Shown here piece after piece: positions 1-11,946 of a stretch of 64,000 nt of DNA. The position numbers and the translations under genes are program-made. Location of the stretch: the NCBI RefSeq assembly GCF_001949145.1, contig NW_019091374.1:1534964-1598963 (forward strand), read 5' to 3'. Under the pieces are notes generated by a model. It saw only the letters and a program-made list of their open reading frames with translations. It made no database searches and was not told where the DNA came from. Position 1 is the first letter of the stretch; each line of letters opens with the position of its first letter. The DNA is from Acanthaster planci (taxonomy: Eukaryota > Echinodermata > Asteroidea > Valvatida > Acanthasteridae).

Positions 1-700
1 AGATAACACCCAGAGAGCTACATAAAAATCAAGGCGCTGACTCATGTACAAAGGGATGCCTGCTGGGGGAATCCATGTTTGTGCACAAACCTAAGGAAAA
101 CACGAGATTTCGTACGGCTTTTGTACGGCTATTTGTATATCTGCGTGTGTATTCTAAAACGACATGTCAACAAAGCCGATACGCAAACGACCTGAACACA
201 CAATCAGTAAATGCGCGTTTCATTTTGCTCTGCGCCAAAAAACACATAAGCGTGCACGTATACGCTGCACATGAATTTTGCCGTGATGTTTTTTTTAATC
301 GCGTTTTATCTGCACCCGATGCGCACAACAGCCACCTCTCCACAGCCGTCAACTCAATCAACGCTGACTGAATTAAGGGAATTATTTTTTCCAAATTTAG
401 TTTAACTTATTCATCTAAAGACAGTCATCGAAAGACATGCACACAAAATCGAACAACCTTGCTCGAATATTAGAGACACATTCGTTTTAAACTTATCAGC
501 TATAGATGTAAATAAACATGCGCCATTGCTTTGTACGTGTGCGCCTTATTCAAAAGACGCACTGACATTCGCGTATGTTGTACTTGCGCGTTGCATTTAG
601 AATACATAATTTGATATCCATCCTATCTGATTATACAAGCACGCACATGGATTCAAAATGTCTGCGCCCACAAAGACGTCAAATTTTCTCCCAGCGGAGA
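1..700. repeat. CpG-rich dispersed repeat, copy 1
   Basis: From about position 65 this stretch resembles 33,690-34,110: both carry CATCCATGTTTGT-like sequence followed by ACAAACCTA.GGAAAAC, then a shared TATTTG(T/C)A.A.CTG.GT block, and later a shared GCATTTAGAATACAT block. The middle is more diverged. This copy keeps many CpG dinucleotides where the other has TG or CA. CpG-rich sequence continues to about 930. No protein is recognisable in it. The left boundary may lie outside the window. The repeat class is unknown. Confidence 0.55.
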
Positions 701-930
701 ATGAGAATTCAGCGCTCTACTTTTTATATAAAGCTCTATGGTTTAACCATAGACATAGTTTGTTTGATTATTTTAACAGGCAACGTAGTATTCGCGCGCG
801 TACGCGACGCCTGCGACACGTACACGGTCGTGAGACTTGCAGTTTTTCAGCTGATGTATGGCACTAGCACGCCGCAGTACTTTTGACTTGATGCGCGTAT
901 ACGCGCAGCGCGTTCGTCAATTATAATGGG

Positions 931-3900
931 CCTCAAGTTTTCCTTGTAGGAATCCATCTTTTTCGCCGAAAAAAGTATTCTGAAAATGTTTCACAGCTGA
1001 GCAGATTTCTATTTTTGTAATATAAACCAACTGAAAACTCCCTCGTATTATTGAGAAAAACCTGCTACGTGGGTTTTACGTGGAAAAGACAACAGGAAGT
1101 TGAATTGAATATCAGCGGCCATCTTGGAAAGACCAGGGCGAACTGGTGACAGACTGCTGTAACCCTTGGAGGGGCCTGGGTAGAAATAAAGCACAAATAT
1201 GTTAGAATTTGAAAATAGTTTTCGTTCATTCACTTCTTGAGAAAATTACCTCCGAAAAGGGCTTTGGAATTATTGTCCAATATATATTAACCTGTAGAAA
1301 TTGAGATATTGACCTGGAAGAGAAATATCGAGCAAAAATGACCTCTCACAAAAGTCTAAAATATCTCACTACCAGTGTAACTGTACTCGAACGCAGATTT
1401 AAATTTACGAAAGTATTTTACGTAGTCTTCAGGTAATAAAAATTAGAGAACGGAACAGGTTTAAGAGTCTACAATTTTTGTGGAAGTGAATCTAAATTAA
1501 AAATCAAAAATACTAAAGATTCTAAAGTCTAATGTAACTTTTGCTGAGTGAAAAGAACTTCATTAGGCCAGTCCAGCAGAATCTTGAACCCATGGACTGT
1601 ATTACAGGTCATTCTTGGCGATGTTATATTCTCCTTCTCATGTTCTGCACTGAAAATAAATGTGCACGAAGAAGAAACGATAAAGGCGGCAGTGAACAGT
1701 CGTTGATAAAACTCATTTTTACCCATCACCCAGTGACTCTTTCATTACACGAGCCGTGTGAGAGGTTTTGGACGCTAGCCGCGTGACCTTTTATTTACTT
1801 TAGGCTCTATTGTGACGTATTCCTTCGGAAAATTTTGAAAAGCAATTGTTTTCCTCATTTTTTTAAGCACACCTGCTCGCAATAGACCTTTTCCAGAATA
1901 ACGTCACACTTTACTTACAATGTGCGTTTTGTGAGGTTGATTTGATCTATAAAGCCCACGCAGGAAAGCGAACGTGCAAACAGAAAGTGAAGCCATGATT
2001 TTTTTTTCAGATCTATTCACATGTCAATGGTGCGTGCATGTATACGCAAACATATTGTCAAAATAAAGAGTCTTTAAAAAAAGCTTATTAAAGGGATGAA
2101 ATGACCTCCAAATATCTTTTCTGAATTTTATCTGAAAGAGCAAGTGGCACCATGTTGAATGAAAATGATTGGTCAATACGAAATTCATTTTGAGTGGCCA
2201 CAAATAATGCGGAAACGGTTTCACCCCAACAGGGCCATATCCCTCTATGCTAGTACGATTTTTACACACTCTCTGGCCTGGAGAGTTATGTAGACACTTT
2301 CCTTCCACAGACGTGTGCACAAATTGTATTGCTTGTTTGTACAATTGTCATACAATTCCCAGATACATGAACCGGACGACCTTTTGATCCTTTCCTACGC
2401 AGTACACATAGGCCCATACGCAATGCACAGCTAACCCGCGGTTACTGGATTTACTGTACCTCGAGGGGTTCCAGCCGAATAAGTTGCCATAGACGACGAC
2501 TGTCAACAGAATTAAAAACGTGGGGAAAAAACATCAATTTCTTTTCCTCAATTAAGGAGAGGTTGCCACGGAGAGGCCCCAACTCGCAGTGCATTGTTGA
2601 GAAACGATCGAACGAACGGAGCGGTTCGCCAGCTGCCCTGCTTACGGAGAACTTGAATTGTTCCCATCGAAAGTGTTATTGAGTGTAGGGGTTAATTAAT
2701 CCATATAGTGGCTATTTTGTGAGGCAAAGAATGCCCCGATCAATCAAATGATTTCCTCAAGCTGTCGACTGTCATTCGCTTAAATGCAGCTCCGTTTTTG
2801 CCGACCGTAAAATTGAAAACTGGCTTCTCTGTGGCAACCTCTTGATGGTCCTGCTCTCTTGTTAATGAATCGTGTTGATTTACAACTGTCTAATTTTGTC
2901 TCTTAGAAATATTTCTACAATTTTGTTTAGGAAAGCACATTGGTGTTTTGATCGTTTGCAAGCTTTTTCAAAAGCTTGGAACAGCTGGTACCCACTCATT
3001 GAAAACGTTTGGGTTACAAGCCTTTCAAAGAATCTTCAAAATGCACGGCAGTATAGAAGCCCTTAACAATTTTCACAAATACGGCCTTTATTTCACATGG
3101 GATGTCAAAACGAGTTATGCATCATACAAAAATCTCAGCTTGATCCCCCTGATGCTGACGGATACAAACAACATCACTAAAAAAGGCCTTATGACTCATT
3201 TAGAAGAAGCAAAACTCAATTTATGGTAAATTCCATTCGCAGTGTATCGTTTTCTTTGTGATCAACAGGTTTAAAACCCTGCAGCCATTCGTGGTGCTCT
3301 TTCTAAAAAGACCTCTCAAAATCGAAATCACCAAGGGAATAAGCCAACATATATAGACCTATGCCACGAACGAGCCAACGAATATCCGAATTCTGTTTCA
3401 GTCACTGGCGTGGGAGGATAGTAAAAACAAAACTATTTAGAATCCTTTCAAGCCTGGCAGGTGATAAAACTCACAGGCAATGTATCACTTTGTGCAAATT
3501 TATTCAACACAAAAGGTATTCAACCTTTCATTTTATTATTAATCAGTCGTAGTCATATAGGCCGTATTAGATATTTCTATTTGCAGCCTTGGTACAGCTT
3601 CATGATGACAGTGAATGAATGGAATTGACGCATGAAGCGTGAGATAGCTCTTTGTCCCCTTTACAATTCGAGAAGCCAATTTAAAAAAGAAAGAAAAGAA
3701 CAAATAATGCGCGGCTGTAATTGCCTTTCGACTTCTTTCAAATGGGTAAATATATTTGATTGAATTATCTGAAACGAGCAGTAATTGCTAATTACACTAG
3801 CCAAGAAATAAAAGTCTGTTATTGTGGAGTGTATGTCTAGGCTCGTGCTGGGCCGTGTCTTATCTAAGGGTTTTGCTGGTATGGAATCTAGACATGTGCA

Positions 3901-6900
3901 TTCGTTTATAAAAAAATCTACGCCCTTTTCCTCCTCAAAACTGTTTGCTTTGTAAAATAATTACAGTAGCTGGATTCAGTGATATATACATGTAGCTCTA
4001 TCTGTTGGAAACCGACGACGTACATAAAAATGATGGTGAAAATGAACAAACATTGTGTCATCAGTTCTGGCGCCAATTCCTTTCATCACAAATGATGCCC
4101 AGTCACAGATAATTTTCAAAGTAAAGGAAAAAAAAACAGAGGAAGGACTCTGAAACATTTCAAATTTCCCATGATAAAGTGTTAAAGTCTTGACATTTGC
4201 CACGCATTGTCATGGGAACGTTCCAGGAAACGTTCGATTCCTGCCAAATGACGCCAGTGGAAATAAACAATTGGAGTGTACATTCTACAGACACGATACC
4301 AGGGTACACCAAAAAAAACTTGCACCTTGCTTCACAAAACGTGCCTTCACGGCCCATTTGTCGTCGCAAAGTGTCATTTGCTAAGGCTAATGACTAAGAG
4401 GCTAATGTATAATCGGGCACAGTGTTCCTCTGTGAAGGGAGCACGTAGAAGGTAACGACGGTCGAACGATGATTACCCACCACCAAGGAAACTTTCGCCA
4501 CTCTTGTTAAGTTGACAAGCTGAGCTGTACGCCAAACAGGCAACGACGCAAGCACCTTTAATCCGGCAGTTCTTCGTCCAAGGGAGCCTCGGTATACGCA
4601 CTGCGAGCCCAGAGAACAATTGAACTTTAAAATGTTGAACACCACACTTACCTTATAGATCGTTCTCGCTAACCGATGTTTACTCCCTTCGTCGAACCAG
4701 GATCTGTACGTTTCCTCGTGGTATCGAGTCCACATCTACCAATTGTGCGCTTTATTTAGCCTCAGCGTGTAAATGCCGGACGACTTATGACGCTTACTTT
4801 TGTTCAGGCGCTTCATCTGAGAGTGCGCAAATCTTTACTTAGAAAGTCAACAAATGGCCTCTGCAGTTGTATTGGTTCCACTTCATTGGCCAAAGCGTAC
4901 AATAAATAGAGCCCGTAAGCAGTCAAAGAATTTTACAGTGACTATAACAGTTCGCTTCGTGATCAGCCACCAAAACAGGTGAAATTCTGCCAGGCCCAAA
5001 TGAGTAGGGACTGAAAGTACAGGGTCCGGTAATGAGCTTCCAAAACCTTCACGCGGTCCACCTGTTGGAATTTTACTACGTTTGATGATTTTTTGAAGAA
5101 TGATTCCTAACTGAAACCAGCCTCAGAAATACGTATATTATTGTCGGAATTTTACATTTGTGTTCCTCAAGTGATATTTTAGAAAAGTCACTTAGAGATG
5201 GATAAAAATAACGACCTTTCACTTCGGGCAATATCGTTTTTACCGTCTTCTTCCTCATGCGCGTTTGTATTTAAATCATAAGCATTGTGAAAACGAGATC
5301 GTACAACGTTGCGAAGATTTACCTACCTGCAGTTGATGGATTCTAGATTCAGTTGAGTTTATCTGTTCTTGTCAGGGTGCACCCACGTAAATAGGCACCA
5401 GACCAGAGCCGTCCGCCGAGCTCGTTTAATAAAAGTTATACACTCAAAATATTTTTATTAGAAAGCTGCAAGAGCCATGAAGTTGATGAATTGAAGAAAT
5501 ATTGCGTGGAACCTGTGGTCTGAACCAAGGGCTTCTAATTGTGAGCAATTTGGGTGCAGTCGGTTTAGAAAGTGGCACTATTTTGGTCGTTTTGCAGAGG
5601 GATTGTTTTTCAAAATGGCTACTTTTCTGGGAATTTTCTTCATATTAGGGGTGGTCTGCTTCAGGTGAGAATTTCTCAAAACATCATCTGTCAAACCCAA
5701 AAAACTGAAAGGAAAATTAAAGGGGAAATGTCGAACATCGTTTTTCTGGGAATCCTGAAAACCTGTGAGAGTTGTGAGTATTTCGAAAATAATTGTGAAG
5801 AATGGGCATTTATCACTTTTGTCTGTGGGAATTGTTTCGTTGTGGTGGACCAGTCAGCAACAGTTAAAACCTTAGAATTGTTTGTAAACGCATATAATTC
5901 CTTTAAGTTAACTTTAAAATTTCTTTATAAATTTTAATATGTTTGAATTACTTTAGTCTGTTTTCATTTTAGCTGCAACCCTAAGAAACAATAAATTATT
6001 TCAAGAAAATGTTCAATAATTTGTATCACCGCGAATAAACGAATAAATAACTTTGCCCCGGAATATTTGGTTCTGGATCTGCCCTTGATTCCAATTCCAA
6101 TGCTCCAAACAGAATAATACAATTTTGCGCATTGTCATATCCTTGGGCACTGCTCGTCTACGGATTTTGATGACGAGTCAGCCATATTAGATTGAAAGTG
6201 GGGTTAATGTATCATTTTTAGGAACCTGCGAGTTAAACTCAGTTATGAAAAAAGTTCATGACAAATCAGTGCCACTTTATAATTCTATGTTAAAATGTGT
6301 GATTAATGATATCTGAGTGTCTTAAGCAACATGAGGCTTGGACTCCTTCCTATTTCAACAGATTACATTGAAGAAGATGTTCAGTGAACAAAATAGAAAG
6401 CTGCTTACCCGTGAAAAAGATCTATGACTGACACTGTTGGGAAGACTGATCATCTTCTGTCAACGGACAGCTCACATTTGCCGCCAAAATGCCGCTTTAC
6501 TCAGGAAGACCCATGAGAAACGGAAAGGTCGAAGTATGTATAGTGTCAGTGCCTAGCTCTCGTAATGTGCCTGCTTCAAGTAAACAAACTCAATGCGCCT
6601 TTTCATTTTGTGTGTTTGTGGTTGTTCCCTCCGGTATGTGCATTCGTGTACCATTCTGTTTCATCAGTCCGCTATATTTAAATTGAATGAACACATGCGC
6701 AAAAGGACCATCACGCGACATGTTGGGAAAACGAGTTTACAGATGGAAAGGCGCGTTGACAGTATAATGTTGATGATCTGGAGCGATATCCACGTACCTT
6801 GATGTTTTAAGCGAACTAATTGAGTTTTCATTGCTAAAACTGGTCTTCGGAGTTTGCGCTCTCCTTGCAGGGCGGATGTGGGAATTTTTCCAGGAGGGAG

Positions 6901-7975
6901 GTGTTGTACACGTCCAGTACTGCATTGCTTTTTTTACGGACGTCCAAAATAACCCTCACAATATGCCTCTTTTGAAAAAAAAAAAGGACTATAATAACCG
7001 TTATTTTTTAAAGGTCTATAATCTCGTTTTCTTTTTTGTCTGAGAACAGTAGTAGGAAGAAATGTAGCTGAAGTGCGTGTACCTTGATTCTACTTCATTG
7101 AGCTGCAGGACTTTTTTGTGTGTGGTGTATTTTTATTTTCAAATTGAGGCCATGCCCCCCGAGTTTTCAACAACCATTACTGTTTCAATTGTTCAAGGAA
7201 AAAAATCACAGAGACGAGTTTGAACGTTGCATTGGTATAGTTGATCGTAGTTTGTAGCTCGGTTTCAAAAGAATGAAATGCAGCTGCTTCTGCGGGCGTG
7301 CGTGGAATTTGGAGCCATATATGTATATAGCCTAGTATTCGGACATAATTTGGCAATACACGCATAACGGTCGACTGCATGATGTGGACAGAGGCTGAAG
7401 CAAAAATTCCGCCTCGCAAAAATTTCGTTTTGGTTGACTTTGTTGTCTATTCACCTCATTTTTCCCAAGGCAAAAGCCAAATAAGTATTACCTTAATCCA
7501 GGTGGTTTCCGACAAAGCAGCGGGCGGGGACGCCAAACATGATTTGTTTTTTTTTTCATTTCGCATTATGCAAGTTCACCAAAGAAGACCCCCGTTTATT
7601 ACTGTGCCAGTTTTGGCACAGAAGAAAAGATGTCAGGCCGAGTATGGCAGCTTAGCGGTTGCAGAAAGCTTCGGCATGCATTACCCATGCGGCCTTCATG
7701 ACATGCAATGACTTAAGCACCAGGTCTATCTACACAGTGGTAACTCGTAAAAATACATCGTCCAAAGACAATTTATCGAGTCAAATTTTCTGTGACAACG
7801 GCAGGCAGCGAAGGCGGTAGTCTTGGAGACCTTCCGTTACTAACGCGCAACCTACGCCGGCCTGTCGTACCAAAACGAGGACAAGAACCTATTTGTGATA
7901 CAATTAAAGTGCGGTCATTGACACCGAATAAACCCACAAGGAGAGACGGACATGCAGAATGTAGAAAAAGGGAAC
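931..7975. other. Gene-free stretch
   Basis: I see no convincing exon, RNA gene or complete mobile element here. Open frames are short and resemble no family known to me. A lone GGATCTGCCCTTG at about 6,074-6,087 matches the right end of the hAT-like MITEs at 34,780 and 52,095, but no partner end is visible. ACATGTAC-type repeats, abundant from 12 kb on, are nearly absent. Confidence 0.4.
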
Positions 7976-10900
7976 TTTATTTTACAAAGGGTCTACATCC
8001 AACAACTGGGACGCACACAGTCTGACAAGGAGCAGTTATCCCGTCAGCACGATTCGTACAAACAATTTATGAAGGTCTAAGGAATCAAGATAACCAGTCT
8101 GCGCGAGAACCAAAATACAGTACACTGGCGTCATGGTTCGTCTCTGTCTTTGTACAAGGATGGGCGTCTTCTGACCAAATGGTGCTCAAAAAGTTCGATC
8201 AGAATAAGAAAAAAAACCTAAAAACAAAACGCGTAATTAAAATGAAAAAAACAAAACAAAACATTTCTCAAGGTTAAAGGCTGTAAATCCTTACATCCAC
8301 ACCAACAACCACGCCCTCTGTGTCCTCTACATTTTCGATTCTGGGAAAGTTTCAGACTACATCGCTAATATACGGTAGATAGTTTCGGTCAATTTAGCAA
8401 ATGAGCAGCAAATTTAACCCCTGCGCTTTTCCATTTCGCACAAATTCGAATGCTTCTGAAAACGATCATTCGATTTCGTTAAATGACAGAGCAAAAGTGC
8501 TAATGCACCAAAAATAGCCATCCAATTTAAGAGAGAAAAAAGTATATCACAAGAGACCTTTTTCCAGGCGTATGTTTACTCATACAAACTTATAAACGAG
8601 CAGGCATCTCCGTAGTTTAGACAATGAAAAAATAAGCGTCCACTGAAAGCGTTTATGCCTTTACCATTAAGTGAATGCAGTAGTGTAAACGCAATGCCCA
8701 AACATACATAGGCCCTATGCCAGAATGTCTGATTGATGGATGAAAAGCTGGTTTAAAAACAATAGTCACCCAAACAATAACATAAAGGTCTCACAAACGA
8801 GAAGACAACCACAGATTAGGTCTTGGTCGCTCAAACAACTGAATCTCTCCCGCTTCAACCCTCCTATGCTAAGATACATTCTTGACACAGTTGTCACATC
8901 AGTCAATATCAGTCAAATTTCCCATATGTGTCTGTGCACTGGGGGAAATCAAGTCGAAGGCATTTTTGACTGTTTTTGACGGTTAAAACAGAAGGAGGGT
9001 TTTAAAGAAAAGAAGACAGTGATCAGTAGGCCTATATGACTATGGGAAACACCAAAAGCAAAAACAAAACAGAAAAGTCTGACTGACTTTAAGTGAAGAT
9101 AAACGATGGTTCGAGAAATTGATGTTCACATTTCTTGATCGTGCTTATTTGAATTCTCGTTTAGCAAAACTGATTGCCTCTTTACGAAACTAGAAACAAA
9201 TAAATCAGGAAACTATCTCCTGTCGAACCAGCTTTGATAACTTAAAAGAACGACGATATGCCAAGTTCAACACTCTGCTAAAGGAATCAGAGTGCCTGGA
9301 AATAAAATTGAATGCCTGAATCCTTTTTTTTTTCGAAATGCAGTAAAAACTGGAGAGGCAAAATTGCTTCGAATCAGAAGCACGAAAATTAAACTCACTG
9401 CTCATTTGCTGGTTTTGTAAACCTAAATGTTATGTAGGTTGGCATCAACACGAAATACAAGGCTCCGTTCGCTCTTGACCGGCGCTATGAAATTGGTTTA
9501 GAGCCCCAGGCAATAGGCCTATAGTACGGCCAACGAAGCACTGTGCTTGCGGAGTATCCTACCCAACCTTGCCCGAGGACGCTAATCCCAAAGTATGGCC
9601 TGTTAATTCGGCCATCGGAACAGTTTCCAGGGATAGGGTAAAGGGTTAAAACTGTAAGACTCTGCCAGTGATCCAAATGAGGGGAAGACTGAGTGTTTTC
9701 GGCAGGTTCTACCACTGAGCATCGAAGTTGACTCGCAATGTACGATCTTATTGAAAGTGGCCGTACTAAGGAGCTGTGATGTAGCTAAAAAGAAAAGTTG
9801 GAATATAATAGACTGCAAATCCACAGTATTCTGGTTTTCCTGCAGGCCAGAATGGTAATCGACTCTGAAAACGTTACTGACAAAGACAAAAAATTGGAAG
9901 TAGAAAACAAAGTGCAAAGCAACAAATTAAGAACTTTTGAACAAGCTGTTCAATGACAAATGATCCTTTTCTGCGTACGCATCAATGCCATCAAAGATAC
10001 TAGAGTCAATATAAGTGGCCATCAAGTGTTGCAGCAACACAGTCGTGAATCGTAAATACAAGATGGCATTTTACTCTGAAAAAATCTGTAGTGAAAAACC
10101 AAGACAAGAATGAAAGAGGAGACTACTTAAAAGGTGGCTGGTCCTAAATCTGCAGTGTTGAGTTGGAGCTGTTTTTTAGGGGGAGTAACAGAAATATCGC
10201 TTTGCCAAATCCAAAGACACAGATCTAAAAAGCGACCAAAGCTAAACACAATATGTACACGCCTGTTTTTACATCTACAGCTGCCATAAATTTGCATGGA
10301 AGATGACGCTAAACTGTACAGTCGCCTTGGGCCGAGATCACCTCCACGCCTGCTAACTTTCTTTAGCAGAGAAATACTGCTCATGATATGCTAAGCCAAA
10401 ATATGTTGACAATAAGCATAAACAACATGATGCAAGTAAGATGTCAGTGAGGACAGACAATTCGTGTGTGCTTGGCAGTTGTAGACAAAGTTTCCTTACA
10501 AAATAATTTCCAATTATTGGAACCTCACTTGAAGTGATAACAATCTCTCCAAAAAGGGAGAGTACAACACACTTTTGACGAACTCCAACAAGCATCAACA
10601 TAACCCCTGAGGTGCATTTTGGGTGGTCATAACTGCGTAGATCAGTTGTTCCTCTTTGGTGAACCATACACTGCACCATCACATTCCATTCTTGCCCAAG
10701 TAAGCCTGAGAGACCAATTCACCAACAGGCACTGATTGCTCCAATTCTCTGCCATAACCACCAAAACACAGCTCTGGTTCGTAAGCCATCAGAACACAAC
10801 TTTTTTTGTCAAACTCCTTGACCCTGTGGTCAACACTGAAGTGTAAAATATATTTACAGAATCAATGTCTATCAGTACAACTGAAGACTGAGGAACCACC

Positions 10901-11595
10901 AGAAAGATTGAAATACTTCTTACACAAGTCCTATACCTTTATGACAAACGTACCAGTTCTTCACATAATTCAACGGGTTGAGACTTGAGGAAAATGAAGT
11001 GGACAGTTACTCAATTTCTACCGAATTGTCTTTCTCTGACAGCTGAATTAATGCTTAAGCAGTGATCTCAAATGCTACATGTAGCGTTAAAAAGAGGAAT
11101 ACTTATGGGTTTGCAAGTGATGAAAGCCCTGAATATATCTAATGATGCCTTAGGGTATTGTGATCACAAAAACAGAGAACCTACTTTGGTTGTGTGCATT
11201 TAAAATTATGTAAACGACACCGCAGACATGGATCATATCATAGTTCCTGGAAACCCAAAGACCTCTGACTGTGGTTCCATTATAGGCTTGGGAAGCAAAC
11301 TCTGCCCCAGCTCTGCCAAGATGAATGCACTGAAGGCAGATCAGTTGAATCTGTTTTGACAAAAATTCTCAGACATGACGAATTAATGTGACTTGGTATC
11401 TGGAGAAATGCGAGATGATGGCTAATGTTAGTTGTCGGCGGCTTTGTCAGGACTGAGACAGATGCTCAGGGTCGAGCATACGTGACCCAACATTCTTTGT
11501 GCTTAAATGGCGAGCACATTCTTTGGGCTTGGCAGTCGAGGGTCTGTATCCTCAAGATTAAGTGAGATAAGGTGTGAGAGTTAAGTCAGGCTTTG
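7976..11595 (-). other. Probable 3' flank or 3' UTR of the ZMYND8-like gene
   Basis: This lies directly downstream of the ZMYND8-like stop codon on the minus strand. The first minus-strand AATAAA I find after the stop is at 7,976-7,981, about 3.6 kb away, so either the 3' UTR is long or a variant poly(A) signal is used. Nothing else is recognisable. The 3' end cannot be placed without transcript data. Confidence 0.25.
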
Positions 11596-11946
11596 TTAAG
11601 GTCGGGCTGCCCTCATTCCATTACCGATGATGCGGCCCTGCGGCATGGTGTAAGGGTGGTGATTCAGCATCTGTCGCACAGGCAGAGGCGCGGACATGCG
11701 TGGGGCCTGGACGTACTGGATAAGCGTCTGCATAGGCTGGGTGTTGGCAGGGGCCAGCGATGGCTGCATGACCTGCTGCTGCTGCTGAAGAGTCTGGCGC
11801 AGCGGCTGTGGCTGCTGCTGTTGGAGGTTGGTAGGCTGGTTGAGCTGGGACAAGTGGACTGGCTGGCGGTTTGGGGTTTGGTTCATTGGCTGCTGGATGG
11901 TGGGCTGGACATTTGAATGGATCTGCATCGGTACAGGTTGGGATGG
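11596..11946 (-). CDS. ZMYND8: ZMYND8-like exon 16: Gln/Pro-rich C-terminus and stop
   Basis: Encodes residues 1568-1683 and a TAA stop. It is rich in Gln and Pro with two short poly-Gln runs (NLQQQQPQP and TLQQQQQ). The acceptor is CATTCCCATAG and the phase matches exon 15. The composition is like a transactivation tail. Vertebrate ZMYND8 has a Ser-rich tail instead, so the end may be lineage-specific. No transcript supports the join. Confidence 0.72.
   Translation of the reverse strand, partial: PSQPVPMQIHSNVQPTIQQPMNQTPNRQPVHLSQLNQPTNLQQQQPQPLRQTLQQQQQVMQPSLAPANTQPMQTLIQYVQAPRMSAPLPVRQMLNHHPYTMPQGRIIGNGMRAARP

Noticed and set aside
7379-7711. 110-codon plus-strand frame in the left gene-free region
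   Set aside because: No homology or supporting signals; length within chance expectation.
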